This document shows positions 25,489 through 32,850 of a stretch of DNA of 32,927 bases, in pieces (the stretch's first letter is position 1; every line of letters begins with the position of its first letter). The stretch covers positions 1 to 32,927 of the forward strand of contig NZ_JACJLE010000048.1 of the NCBI RefSeq assembly GCF_016901995.1, written 5' to 3'. The notes below the pieces were generated by a model. It was not told where the DNA came from, made no database searches, and saw only the letters and a list, made by a program, of their open reading frames with translations. The position numbers and the translations under genes were made by a program. The DNA comes from Bacteroides caecigallinarum (GTDB lineage Bacteria; Bacteroidota; Bacteroidia; Bacteroidales; Bacteroidaceae).

Positions 25489-26502
25489 TTAATCCGCAGG
25501 AGTAAGTTTTGGTATCCGCAATGTGGTACCGATAGGCACATTATTCGGATCATCTATCACATCCTTATTATACATTACGATATAAGGCCACAGTTTTCTG
25601 TTTCTGAAATATTTGTATGCCACTTTCGACAACGTACTTCCCTTCACAATGGTTACAGTGTCCAAAGTTCCGCTTATTTTATAAACCACCTCATCCGACA
25701 GATATTTTATTTCCGACACATCATCTGTGGCAACACCGATAATCGAATCAATAGCTTTCTTATGCACCACTACTGTATCTTCGGCATTATCTTCTTCAGT
25801 AGTCTCAATGCTGTCAGATATTTCTGTATCCACAGAATCAACAGGAGCCACAGAAACAGGCTTTTCTTCATACTGCTTCAAATCATTACTACGTTCCACA
25901 GAGCCATTGCTCCTTCCTGCAAACACACCCCACATCACACCTACACCAATAACAACACCTGCCAGAAGTACCGCGGCAAACATATACCATGACATAAACC
26001 ATCTACGTTGTTTACCTTCTGTATTCTCCGTAGGAATTTCCTCCTTTTCTTCACATGGTTCCTGTGCCTCAGGCGCAACATTTAAAGAAACATTCTCTGC
26101 ATCAGGGCCTGCCACATTAGCAATATCCGACTGTTCCGAAGCCACATCCGGCTCCGGCTCACTTGGCGTCACCACCTCACCGACTTCAGAAGATTCATTT
26201 TCATCAATATCATCAAAATGAACACCTTCATTCAATTCTACAGGCTGAAAATGAGAAAACGGTTTGTTTACAGCTTCCTTCAACGCAGCATCAGGAATAA
26301 AAACCACCTTACCCTCATTGTCTGCTTCCGTTATCAGTTTAAAGGTTCCCAAACCCTTAATCTTCACATACTTGTCTCTTTTCAGTCCCTCTTCAATCAA
26401 GGCAAAAAAGCTACAGACAAATGCATCCGCATCTGCCTGTTCCATATTCATTTTTGCAGCGAGTAAAGCCGCAAGATTTTCAATTGTAAGTTTGTCTTCC
26501 AT
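25489..26502 (-). CDS. HU-domain / transmembrane / LysM fusion protein
   Basis: A 337-residue protein with an unusual domain order. Residues 1-95 form an HU/IHF-superfamily domain (helical start, then YVKIKGLGTFKLI and a short arm). An acidic low-complexity linker runs from 96 to 165. One membrane helix lies at about 170-195 (WYMFAAVLLAGVVIGVGVMW), preceded by KQRRW. A second acidic linker runs to about 280. A LysM domain ends the protein (about 283-333, VTIVKGSTLSKVAYKYFRN). With positive charge before the helix, the HU part should be cytosolic and the LysM part periplasmic, able to bind peptidoglycan. Membrane-anchored HU-superfamily proteins are known in Bacteroidota; function is unproven. 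It follows the stand-alone HU gene by 3 bases. Confidence 0.85.
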   Translation of the reverse strand: MEDKLTIENLAALLAAKMNMEQADADAFVCSFFALIEEGLKRDKYVKIKGLGTFKLITEADNEGKVVFIPDAALKEAVNKPFSHFQPVELNEGVHFDDIDENESSEVGEVVTPSEPEPDVASEQSDIANVAGPDAENVSLNVAPEAQEPCEEKEEIPTENTEGKQRRWFMSWYMFAAVLLAGVVIGVGVMWGVFAGRSNGSVERSNDLKQYEEKPVSVAPVDSVDTEISDSIETTEEDNAEDTVVVHKKAIDSIIGVATDDVSEIKYLSDEVVYKISGTLDTVTIVKGSTLSKVAYKYFRNRKLWPYIVMYNKDVIDDPNNVPIGTTLRIPKLTPAD

Positions 26503-26505
26503 TGA

Positions 26506-26793
26506 TTACCCGTTTAGCACCGAATTGATTCTTTCTTTCAACAATGATGAAGGCCTGAAACCCACAAGAAGTTTTGGCGGGAACAATATCCGTTTGCCTG
26601 TAGATGCATTGACTTCAATTTTTTCCATCTTCTTCTTTGTCTCAAAAACGCCGAATCCCTGAATAGTCACATCCTTACCTTCCTGCAAATTTGAAGAAAC
26701 GATGTCTGCCACAGACGACATCAGTTTTGAAATCCTTTTATCATCAATCCCCGTCTTTGCAGACAACGCATCTATAAACTCCTTCTCATTCAT
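26506..26793 (-). CDS. Small HU-family DNA-binding protein
   Basis: A 95-residue protein of HU/IHF type: an N-terminal helical dimerisation region (residues 1-45), IQGFGVFETKKK, a beta-arm with VNASTGKRILFPP, and a closing VGFRPSSLLKERIN. In canonical HU the arm reads RNPxTG with a DNA-intercalating proline; here that proline is Ala63, so bending may be weaker. The start codon overlaps the rimO stop as ATGA. A GGGAGG sequence lies 8 bases before the ATG (complement at 26802-26807), a rare Shine-Dalgarno-like site. It is immediately followed by the HU-LysM gene, so the two HU domains may form a heterodimer. That is inference. Confidence 0.9.
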   Translation of the reverse strand: MNEKEFIDALSAKTGIDDKRISKLMSSVADIVSSNLQEGKDVTIQGFGVFETKKKMEKIEVNASTGKRILFPPKLLVGFRPSSLLKERINSVLNG

Positions 26794-28091
26794 TCCGCAA
26801 TCCTCCCGTACAGGTCGAAATCATCGGCATCTTCTATCAGGACATTATAGAAATAGCCTTCCTTCAATCTCTTGCCATCGTCTTTAATAAGAACCTCTGG
26901 ATCTACCTCCGGAGAATCAAACTCTGTTCTTCCCACATAGTAGTCGCCTTCCTTTCTGTCGATTATAACCTTGAAAGTCTTTCCTATTTTCTGATGACTC
27001 AACTCTCCGGAAATCTCCTGCTGCAACGCCATCAGCTCATCCAGACGTTTCTGCTTTACCTCCTGCGGTATATCATCATCATAATTTTCAGCCGAGAAAG
27101 TGCCCTCCTCCTCAGAGTAGGCAAAAGCTCCCATACGGTCAAACTTGGCAACCTTAACGAATTCTTTCAACTGTTCGAAGTCATCTTCAGTTTCTCCGGG
27201 ATGTCCCACCATAAGAGTAGTACGCAAGTGTATTCCCGGCACTTCTTTACGGAACTCCTCAATCAGTCTGTAAGTTTCCTCTTTTGTCACGTGTCTTCTC
27301 ATTCGCGACAACATATTGTCACTGATATGCTGCAAAGCAATATCCATATACTTGCAAACATTATCATTCTCCCTCATCACGCGGAACAACTCTCTTGGGA
27401 ATTTTGCAGGATATGCATAATGCAGACGTATCCATTCCACCCCAGGAATTTTTGCCATTCTGTCAATCAGTTCCGGCAACATCTGCTTCTTGTAAAGATC
27501 AACACCATAATAAGTAAGCTCCTGAGCTATAACCTGAAATTCCTTGACACCTTCCGATACGAGCAATTTCACCTCGTCCAGAATTTCCTCCATCGGTCTT
27601 GACACGTGTCTTCCCGTTATTATAGGTATGGCGCAATACGAACACTTTCTGTCACAACCTTCCGAAATCTTCAGATAAGCATAATGTTTAGGAGTAGTAA
27701 GATGTCTTTCTATTGCAAATTCCGAATGATAATCCTTACCCAAATCCTCAAGCAACTCATTCCAGTTGAATTTACCATAAAATTTATCCACCTGCGGAAT
27801 TTCCACTTTCAGTTCGCCAAGATAACGTTCAGACAAGCATCCCATTACATAAAGCTTTTTGAGTTTTCCCTCTTCCTTTGCCTGGCAAAACTCCAGAATC
27901 ATATTAATGGACTCTTCTTTCGCGTCACCGATAAATCCGCAAGTATTAATCACCGCTATTTCCCCATGTGGTTTCTCCGCATCATGTGTCACCTTGTAAC
28001 CGTTAGCTTCAAGCTGACGCATTAGTTTTTCAGAGTCCACCAGGTTCTTGGAACATCCAAGAGTAATTATATCAATAGTATTTTTTCTCAT
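26790..28091 (-). CDS. rimO: Ribosomal protein S12 methylthiotransferase
   Basis: Radical-SAM enzyme that methylthiolates the conserved Asp of ribosomal protein S12. It has 433 residues. The N-terminal UPF0004 domain supplies Cys13, Cys51 and Cys85 for the second iron-sulfur cluster. The radical-SAM motif C-x3-C-x2-C is at Cys146, Cys150 and Cys153 in GCDRKCSYCAIP. A C-terminal TRAM domain ends YFYNVLIEDADDFDLYGRI. The TLGCSKNLVDSE opening distinguishes RimO from MiaB. It lies immediately after ftsY (1 base between stop and start) and overlaps the HU gene start by four bases. Confidence 0.97.
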   Translation of the reverse strand: MRKNTIDIITLGCSKNLVDSEKLMRQLEANGYKVTHDAEKPHGEIAVINTCGFIGDAKEESINMILEFCQAKEEGKLKKLYVMGCLSERYLGELKVEIPQVDKFYGKFNWNELLEDLGKDYHSEFAIERHLTTPKHYAYLKISEGCDRKCSYCAIPIITGRHVSRPMEEILDEVKLLVSEGVKEFQVIAQELTYYGVDLYKKQMLPELIDRMAKIPGVEWIRLHYAYPAKFPRELFRVMRENDNVCKYMDIALQHISDNMLSRMRRHVTKEETYRLIEEFRKEVPGIHLRTTLMVGHPGETEDDFEQLKEFVKVAKFDRMGAFAYSEEEGTFSAENYDDDIPQEVKQKRLDELMALQQEISGELSHQKIGKTFKVIIDRKEGDYYVGRTEFDSPEVDPEVLIKDDGKRLKEGYFYNVLIEDADDFDLYGRIAE

Positions 28092-29054
28092 TTATTTTCC
28101 TTCAGAGCCAAACAACGAATCAACGAACTCACGGCGACGGAACACCTGCAAGTCCTCAATACCTTCACCAAGACCTATATATTTCACAGGGATCTTAAAC
28201 TGGTCAGATATACCAATCACCACACCACCTTTGGCAGTACCGTCAAGTTTGGTTATAGCCATCGCATTAACCTCCGTAGCCAAAGTAAACTGTTTAGCCT
28301 GTTCAAAAGCATTTTGTCCTGTAGAACCGTCAAGTACCAGCAACACCTCGTGAGGAGCATCAGGTACAACCTTCTTCATCACGTTCTTAATCTTGGTAAG
28401 CTCGTTCATCAGTCCCACCTTGTTATGCAGACGTCCTGCAGTATCAATAATCACTACGTCAGCATTATTAGCCACAGCAGAACTCAAAGTATCAAAAGCC
28501 ACCGATGCAGGATCGGCTCCCATTTTCTGTTTCACCACAGGCACACCTACACGTTCGCCCCAAATATCCAACTGTTCAACAGCAGCAGCACGGAAGGTAT
28601 CGGCAGCACCCAGATACACAGTATTTCCAGCTTTTTTAAATTGATATGCCAGTTTTCCGATGGTTGTAGTCTTACCTACTCCGTTCACTCCCACCACCAT
28701 TATCACGTATGGTTTCTTTCCGGCAGGCAGAGTAAAGTCCTCAGCATCCACCGTATTGTTTTCAGTAAGCAGAGCCGCAATTTCCTCCCTAAGAATATTG
28801 TTAAGTTCCTGGGTATTTACGTACTTATCCTTTGCCACCCTTGTTTCTATACGTTTAATGATGTTCAAGGTAGTCTCCACACCCACATCCGAAGTTACCA
28901 ACACTTCTTCAAGGTTGTCCAATACTTCATCGTCCACCTTTGACTTTCCGGCAACAGCCCTTGCTATTTTTCCGAAAACACTTTCTTTAGTTTTAGACAA
29001 TCCCTTGTCCAGAGTTTCCTTCTTTTCTTTAGAGAAAAAGCTAAAAATTCCCAT
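28092..29054 (-). CDS. ftsY: Signal recognition particle receptor FtsY
   Basis: SRP-receptor GTPase that delivers ribosome-nascent chain complexes to the inner membrane. It has 320 residues, a short form lacking the long acidic A domain of E. coli FtsY. After a short amphipathic start (MGIFSFFSKEKK) comes the N domain (about 20-100). The G domain follows with GVNGVGKTT (122-130), AADTFRAAAVEQL, DTAGRLHNK and TKLDGTAKGG. It is the first gene of the ftsY-rimO-HU-HU/LysM unit. A TATCTTTG octamer on the minus strand (29081-29088) marks a probable -7 element, without a well-placed -33. Confidence 0.97.
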   Translation of the reverse strand: MGIFSFFSKEKKETLDKGLSKTKESVFGKIARAVAGKSKVDDEVLDNLEEVLVTSDVGVETTLNIIKRIETRVAKDKYVNTQELNNILREEIAALLTENNTVDAEDFTLPAGKKPYVIMVVGVNGVGKTTTIGKLAYQFKKAGNTVYLGAADTFRAAAVEQLDIWGERVGVPVVKQKMGADPASVAFDTLSSAVANNADVVIIDTAGRLHNKVGLMNELTKIKNVMKKVVPDAPHEVLLVLDGSTGQNAFEQAKQFTLATEVNAMAITKLDGTAKGGVVIGISDQFKIPVKYIGLGEGIEDLQVFRRREFVDSLFGSEGK

Positions 29055-29107
29055 ACTTATACAATTATCTATTTATGACACAAAGATATAACTAATTTCT
29101 TAGATAT

Positions 29108-29145
29108 AAAAAAAGTTCCCGCCGTTTATTATTGGCGGGAACTTT
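29108..29145 (-). terminator. Terminator of the rpmB-rpmG-DUF4295 cluster
   Basis: AAAGTTCCCGCC (29112-29123) and GGCGGGAACTTT (29134-29145) form a perfect 12-bp, GC-rich stem with a 10-base loop, and an A-run on the plus strand before it (U-run on the minus strand). It lies 32 bases after the DUF4295 stop and just upstream of the ftsY promoter element. Confidence 0.9.
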
Positions 29146-29177
29146 CAAAATATCATTTAATAGCTGTAATGCTACAA

Positions 29178-29333
29178 TTATTTCTTAAAGAAGTCCTGAA
29201 CTTTTTCGTTTGGAACCATCTGTTCGTCAAAGATGTAAGCACCAGTCTTAGGTGACTTAACCATTTTGATAACCTTAGTATAAGAACGTCCTTCTTTACC
29301 TGTCTGAAGGGTTGCGACTGTTTTCTTTGCCAT
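29178..29333 (-). CDS. DUF4295 small protein, probable ribosome-associated protein
   Basis: A 51-residue lysine-rich protein: MAKKTVATLQTGKEGRSYTK at the start, VKSPKTGAYIFDEQMVPN in the middle and VQDFFKK at the end. It is specific to Bacteroidota and regularly follows rpmB and rpmG. It starts 12 bases after the rpmG stop and is followed by the cluster terminator. A Bacteroidota-specific large-subunit protein (bL38) has been described from Flavobacterium ribosomes; I believe this family may correspond to it but could not check. Size, charge and location all favour a ribosomal role. Confidence 0.85.
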   Translation of the reverse strand: MAKKTVATLQTGKEGRSYTKVIKMVKSPKTGAYIFDEQMVPNEKVQDFFKK

Positions 29334-29345
29334 GGTTTACTCTTA

Positions 29346-29534
29346 TTATTTAATTTCTTTATGTACTGTTACTCTCTTCAAGATTGGGTTATATTTCTTA
29401 AGTTCCAATCTTTCAGTTGTATTCTTTCTATTCTTTGTAGTGATATAGCGAGAAGTTCCCGGCAAACCACTTTCCTTCATTTCTGTGCACTCAAGGATTA
29501 CCTGTACTCTGTTACCTTTAGCTTTCTTAGCCAT
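29346..29534 (-). CDS. rpmG: 50S ribosomal protein L33
   Basis: A 62-residue large-subunit protein. It begins [18 protein letters not shown] and has [21 protein letters not shown] followed by [14 protein letters not shown], matching bL33. The Cys pairs of zinc-binding L33 forms are absent; only one Cys (residue 16) is present, so this is a zinc-independent (C-minus) type. An AAAGGAG sequence (complement at 29544-29550) lies 9 bases before the ATG, a good Shine-Dalgarno match and rare in this phylum. It is 19 bases downstream of rpmB. Confidence 0.97.
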   Translation of the reverse strand: MAKKAKGNRVQVILECTEMKESGLPGTSRYITTKNRKNTTERLELKKYNPILKRVTVHKEIK

Positions 29535-29553
29535 AGTCTTTCTCTCCTTTTAA

Positions 29554-29814
29554 TTAACCAATAATTTTGATACTCTTCCAATCGCAGTAACCGTTAGCTA
29601 CAGCTTCGTTCAATGCAGCGTCCAGTCCTTTCTTGTTAATAACTCTCAAGCCGTTAGCGCAGATGTTCAGGCTAATCCAGCAATCTTGTTCTACATAGTA
29701 GAATTTCTTTGTAAACAAGTTCACATCAAAAGTTCTTTTAGTTCTTCTCTTTGAGTGTGAAACGTTGTTGCCAATCATGGCTTTCTTTCCGGTAATTTGA
29801 CAAATTTTTGACAT
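29554..29814 (-). CDS. rpmB: 50S ribosomal protein L28
   Basis: An 86-residue large-subunit protein: [20 protein letters not shown], then [18 protein letters not shown] and the C-terminal [15 protein letters not shown], matching bL28. It is the first gene of the rpmB-rpmG-DUF4295 cluster, with 99 bases separating it from the CinA-domain gene upstream. That gap contains a TTACTTTG octamer (minus strand 29865-29872), only a partial promoter match. Confidence 0.97.
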   Translation of the reverse strand: MSKICQITGKKAMIGNNVSHSKRRTKRTFDVNLFTKKFYYVEQDCWISLNICANGLRVINKKGLDAALNEAVANGYCDWKSIKIIG

Positions 29815-29913
29815 TTCTATCTAGTTTTTATAGTTTCAATTCGTTCATTCTTTAAAACGGAGTGCAAAGTAAGCGTTTTTATTTCAAACATGCAAACTTT
29901 TAAGTAATAAATT

Positions 29914-30420
29914 CTACTTTTCCTCGTTATTTTCTTGATTTTGACACAATTCACGCAATAAATACAGTGCTTTTATGCTTGCATTATGCACATTTTGCTC
30001 TCTTCCGTTGTCTTCACAGATTTTTTCTGTTATCACATTATCCTTGTTGCCTGCAGCAATCCAGACAGTACCAATCGGTTTGTCAGGAGTACCGCCTGTA
30101 GGTCCTGCAATACCGGATGTAGCTACAGCAAAATCAGCATTGAAAGCCTTCATTGCTCCCTTTACCATTTCCACTACTGTTTCCTCGCTCACTGCACCGA
30201 ACTGTTCCAGAGTTTCTGCACTCACCCCAAGCAAATTCTGTTTTGCCTCGTTCGAGTAAGCCACGATTCCACCTTTATAGAATTTTGAACTTCCAGGAAT
30301 AGCAGTAAGAATAGCAGCGATATTACCGGCTGTACAGCTTTCTGCAGTTGCAAGCGAAAATTCCTCTCTCCAGAAAATCTCGCTTATATCTCGACTTAAC
30401 ATTTTACCTTCTACTGACAT
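29914..30420 (-). CDS. CinA C-terminal domain amidase (PncC-like)
   Basis: A 168-residue cytosolic protein consisting only of the CinA C-terminal domain, with no N-terminal molybdopterin-binding-like part. The motifs are ATAESCTAGNIAA, YKGGIVAYSNEAKQNLLGV and TSGIAGPTGGTPDKPIGTVW. Stand-alone members such as PncC deamidate nicotinamide mononucleotide to nicotinate mononucleotide in NAD salvage. That activity is assigned by family. It follows tsaD by 24 bases, probably in one transcript with map and tsaD. Confidence 0.92.
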   Translation of the reverse strand: MSVEGKMLSRDISEIFWREEFSLATAESCTAGNIAAILTAIPGSSKFYKGGIVAYSNEAKQNLLGVSAETLEQFGAVSEETVVEMVKGAMKAFNADFAVATSGIAGPTGGTPDKPIGTVWIAAGNKDNVITEKICEDNGREQNVHNASIKALYLLRELCQNQENNEEK

Positions 30421-30444
30421 AATCTCTTTATATTTTATATTGTT

Positions 30445-31470
30445 CTATTTAATTGTCACTCTCGAATAAGCAGGCTTGTCTATGCTGCAGAAATCCTTAT
30501 CCAGGAATTTATAGTATCCTGTAATAGCAATCATGGCAGCATTATCCGTAGTATATCCGAATTTCGGGATATAGATGTTCCATCCATATTTTGCAGCATG
30601 TTCGCGGAAAGCATTTCTCAATCCGTTGTTGGCCGAAACTCCACCAGCCACAGCCACCTCGTTTATGCCCGTATCCTTCACAGCCTTACGAAGCTTGTCC
30701 ATAAGAATATCCACGATAGTTTTTTCCAGCGATGCAGCCAAGTCCTCTTTATGATGTTCTATAAAGTCCGGATCATCCTTCAGCCATTCCCTCAACGAAT
30801 ACAGGAAAGAAGTCTTCAGTCCGCTGAAGCTATAATCATATCCCGGGATATGAGGCTTGCTGAAAGTATATGCCGAAGCATTACCCTGTCTAGCCAGTCT
30901 GTCTATTATCGGGCCACCCGGATATCCTAATCCCATAACCTTCGAACATTTGTCAATAGCCTCGCCTGCAGCATCGTCAATAGTCTGTCCCAGGACCTCC
31001 ATATCATTGTATGCATTCACACGTATAATCTGCGAATTACCACCTGAAACGAGCAGACACAGGAAAGGATACTTAGGCTGATTATTATCCTCGCCGGACT
31101 CCTTTATAAAATGTGCCAGCACATGTCCCTGCAAGTGATTGACCTCCACCATCGGAATGTCAAGCGATCTTGCAAGTCCCTTAGCGAAAGACACACCCAC
31201 CAACAGCGACCCCATAAGTCCTGGTCCGCGGGTGAAAGCCACCGCACTCAAATCCTCCTTCTGCACTCCTGCCCTTTTCAGCGCCTCATGCACCACAGGC
31301 ACAATGTTCTGCTGATGAGCTCTCGAAGCAAGTTCAGGCACCACGCCACCATACGCTTCATGCACAGCCTGGCTGGCAATTACGCTCGACAGCAACACAC
31401 CGTCACGTATCACGGCAGCCGAAGTATCGTCACACGACGACTCTATACCTAATATAACGACATTATCCAT
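30445..31470 (-). CDS. tsaD: tRNA N6-threonylcarbamoyladenosine transferase subunit
   Basis: Catalytic subunit that, with TsaB and TsaE (not in this window), transfers threonylcarbamoyl to A37 of ANN-decoding tRNAs. It has 341 residues. The metal-binding His pair is His112/His116 in NHLQGH. GIESSCDDTS opens the ASKHA fold, and GGVSANNGLR and TDNAAMIA are typical of the C-terminal half. It starts 27 bases after the map stop and is followed by the CinA-domain gene. Confidence 0.97.
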   Translation of the reverse strand: MDNVVILGIESSCDDTSAAVIRDGVLLSSVIASQAVHEAYGGVVPELASRAHQQNIVPVVHEALKRAGVQKEDLSAVAFTRGPGLMGSLLVGVSFAKGLARSLDIPMVEVNHLQGHVLAHFIKESGEDNNQPKYPFLCLLVSGGNSQIIRVNAYNDMEVLGQTIDDAAGEAIDKCSKVMGLGYPGGPIIDRLARQGNASAYTFSKPHIPGYDYSFSGLKTSFLYSLREWLKDDPDFIEHHKEDLAASLEKTIVDILMDKLRKAVKDTGINEVAVAGGVSANNGLRNAFREHAAKYGWNIYIPKFGYTTDNAAMIAITGYYKFLDKDFCSIDKPAYSRVTIK

Positions 31471-31497
31471 TGTAATCTATAATAATAAAGTTTGAAA

Positions 31498-32352
31498 TCA
31501 ATAAGTAAGTATCTCCAATCCGTTTTCCGTCATAAGGAAAGTATGTTCCCACTGTGCCGAAGGAAGTTCATCTTCCGTAACTACAGTCCAGTCATCCTCC
31601 TCATCCACAAATACTTCATACGTACCCATATTAATCATCGGCTCAATGGTAAACACCATTCCCGGCACCAGCAACATTCCCGTACCTTTTTTACCGAAAT
31701 GCTCCACGTCCGGTTCCTCGTGGAATTCCAGTCCCACACCGTGTCCGCACAGATCTCTCACTACCGAGAAACCGTTCTTCTTGGCATGCTTCTCAATAGC
31801 GTTACCGATGTCACCCACGAAACCGAAAGGAGTAGCAGCCTGCATACCAATCTCCAGACATTCCTTTGCCACCCTCACAAGCTTCTCCTTTTCAGGCGAA
31901 GTTTTACCTATTATAAACATACGCGAAGCATCAGAATAATATCCGTCGAGAATAGTCGATACATCCACATTGATAATATCTCCCTCCTCCAATATCTCGT
32001 CTTCCGACGGAATGCCGTGACACACCACCTCATTTATAGAAGTACATACACTTTTCGGAAATCCCTCATAATTGAGCGGTGCAGGTATGGCTCCATGCGA
32101 CACCGTAAAGTCATACACCATCTTGTCAATCTCAGCCGTACTCATGCCGGCCTTGATTTCACTTGCCACCAAATCAAGCACAGCAGTATTTATCACACCG
32201 CTGCGTCTTATTCCCTCAATCTGTTCAGGAGTTTTTATAAGTTTTCTTGAAGGGACCAGATGTCCTTTATTCTGAAAATACAGTACCTTCTTGTCCAGTT
32301 CAGTAAGTTCTGCCCCTTTAGGCACTCTCCAGTTTATTTTGTTTCTCACCAT
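31498..32352 (-). CDS. map: Methionine aminopeptidase, type I
   Basis: Removes the initiator methionine from nascent proteins. From the chosen start it has 284 residues. Metal ligands are visible: Asp130, Asp141 (NVDVSTILDGYYSDASRMF), His204 (CGHGVGLEFH), Glu237 (FTIEPMI) and Glu269 (SAQWEHT). An N-terminal extension of about 40 residues before the catalytic domain is normal for Bacteroidales Map. The frame is open for 37 more codons, but a TAACTTTG promoter element (minus strand, 32377-32384) lies between the two possible starts. The family N-terminus also begins near MVRNKINW, so I chose 32352. Confidence 0.95.
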   Translation of the reverse strand: MVRNKINWRVPKGAELTELDKKVLYFQNKGHLVPSRKLIKTPEQIEGIRRSGVINTAVLDLVASEIKAGMSTAEIDKMVYDFTVSHGAIPAPLNYEGFPKSVCTSINEVVCHGIPSEDEILEEGDIINVDVSTILDGYYSDASRMFIIGKTSPEKEKLVRVAKECLEIGMQAATPFGFVGDIGNAIEKHAKKNGFSVVRDLCGHGVGLEFHEEPDVEHFGKKGTGMLLVPGMVFTIEPMINMGTYEVFVDEEDDWTVVTEDELPSAQWEHTFLMTENGLEILTY

Positions 32353-32376
32353 ATAATTCAATATTGAAATGATATG

Positions 32377-32518
32377 CAAAGTTAGTAAAAATCGAATTAG
32401 ACCGGAAACCATTGTGTAATACTTTTCCCCTATACATTTAAAAAACATTAAAAACCCACTCATTCAGCAATAAAAAAGTCTCAATAATTTTTATTAATAA
32501 TTATTAAGAGTATATTTG
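32377..32518. promoter_or_regulatory. Divergent promoter region, map / winged-helix gene
   Basis: A minus-strand TAACTTTG (32377-32384) is the likely -7 element of map. A plus-strand TATATTTG (32511-32518) is the likely -7 element of the winged-helix gene. Well-spaced -33 TTTG elements are not clear for either. Confidence 0.45.
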
Positions 32519-32568
32519 TAATCAAAGGCAAGACCTTACTATCTAATAACAAATTAAACAAAACAAGA

Positions 32569-32787
32569 ATGGACAAGTATCAAATCGGCGCAAATGCCGG
32601 TATTGTCTGGAACAAACTGAAAGACAATGCACATTGGGATTACAAACAGCTGAAGGCAGCAACAGGTTTAACAGACAGAGATTTAAATGCTGCAATAGGC
32701 TGGCTGGCCAGAGAAGACAAGATTGATTTTGACATCAGCGATCAGCATGACACATTATTTCTGAACGTAAATGTTTACATTGGATGA
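32569..32787 (+). CDS. Small winged-helix protein (DUF2582 type)
   Basis: A 72-residue protein predicted as one winged helix-turn-helix: helices at about 7-20 (GANAGIVWNKLKDN), 24-33 (DYKQLKAATG) and 35-50 (DRDLNAAIGWLAREDKI), then a two-stranded wing (IDFDISDQ, TLFLNVNVYIG). It matches the DUF2582 / winged-helix family widespread in Bacteroidales. Whether it binds DNA or partners is not known. It is transcribed alone, divergently from map. Confidence 0.88.
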   Translation: MDKYQIGANAGIVWNKLKDNAHWDYKQLKAATGLTDRDLNAAIGWLAREDKIDFDISDQHDTLFLNVNVYIG

Positions 32788-32818
32788 TATAACACTACTG
32801 TAGCAAGCTTAATTCCAT

Positions 32819-32850
32819 GAGGGTGTGTCAAAATGATGCATCCTCTTTTC
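32819..32850 (+). terminator. Possible terminator after the winged-helix gene
   Basis: GAGGGTGT (32819-32826) can pair with GCATCCTC (32838-32845), including two G-U pairs, followed by TTTTCGTT. It lies 31 bases after the stop. The same bases also look like the tip of an insertion sequence (listed separately), so the interpretation is uncertain. Confidence 0.4.

Noticed and set aside
31492..32250. 252-codon open frame on the plus strand
   Set aside because: It lies wholly antisense to the well-supported map gene, has no recognisable domain and is His/Arg/Ser-rich as expected of a shadow frame.
32353..32463. 37-codon N-terminal extension of map
   Set aside because: A TAACTTTG promoter element lies inside it, and the sequence is unlike the family.
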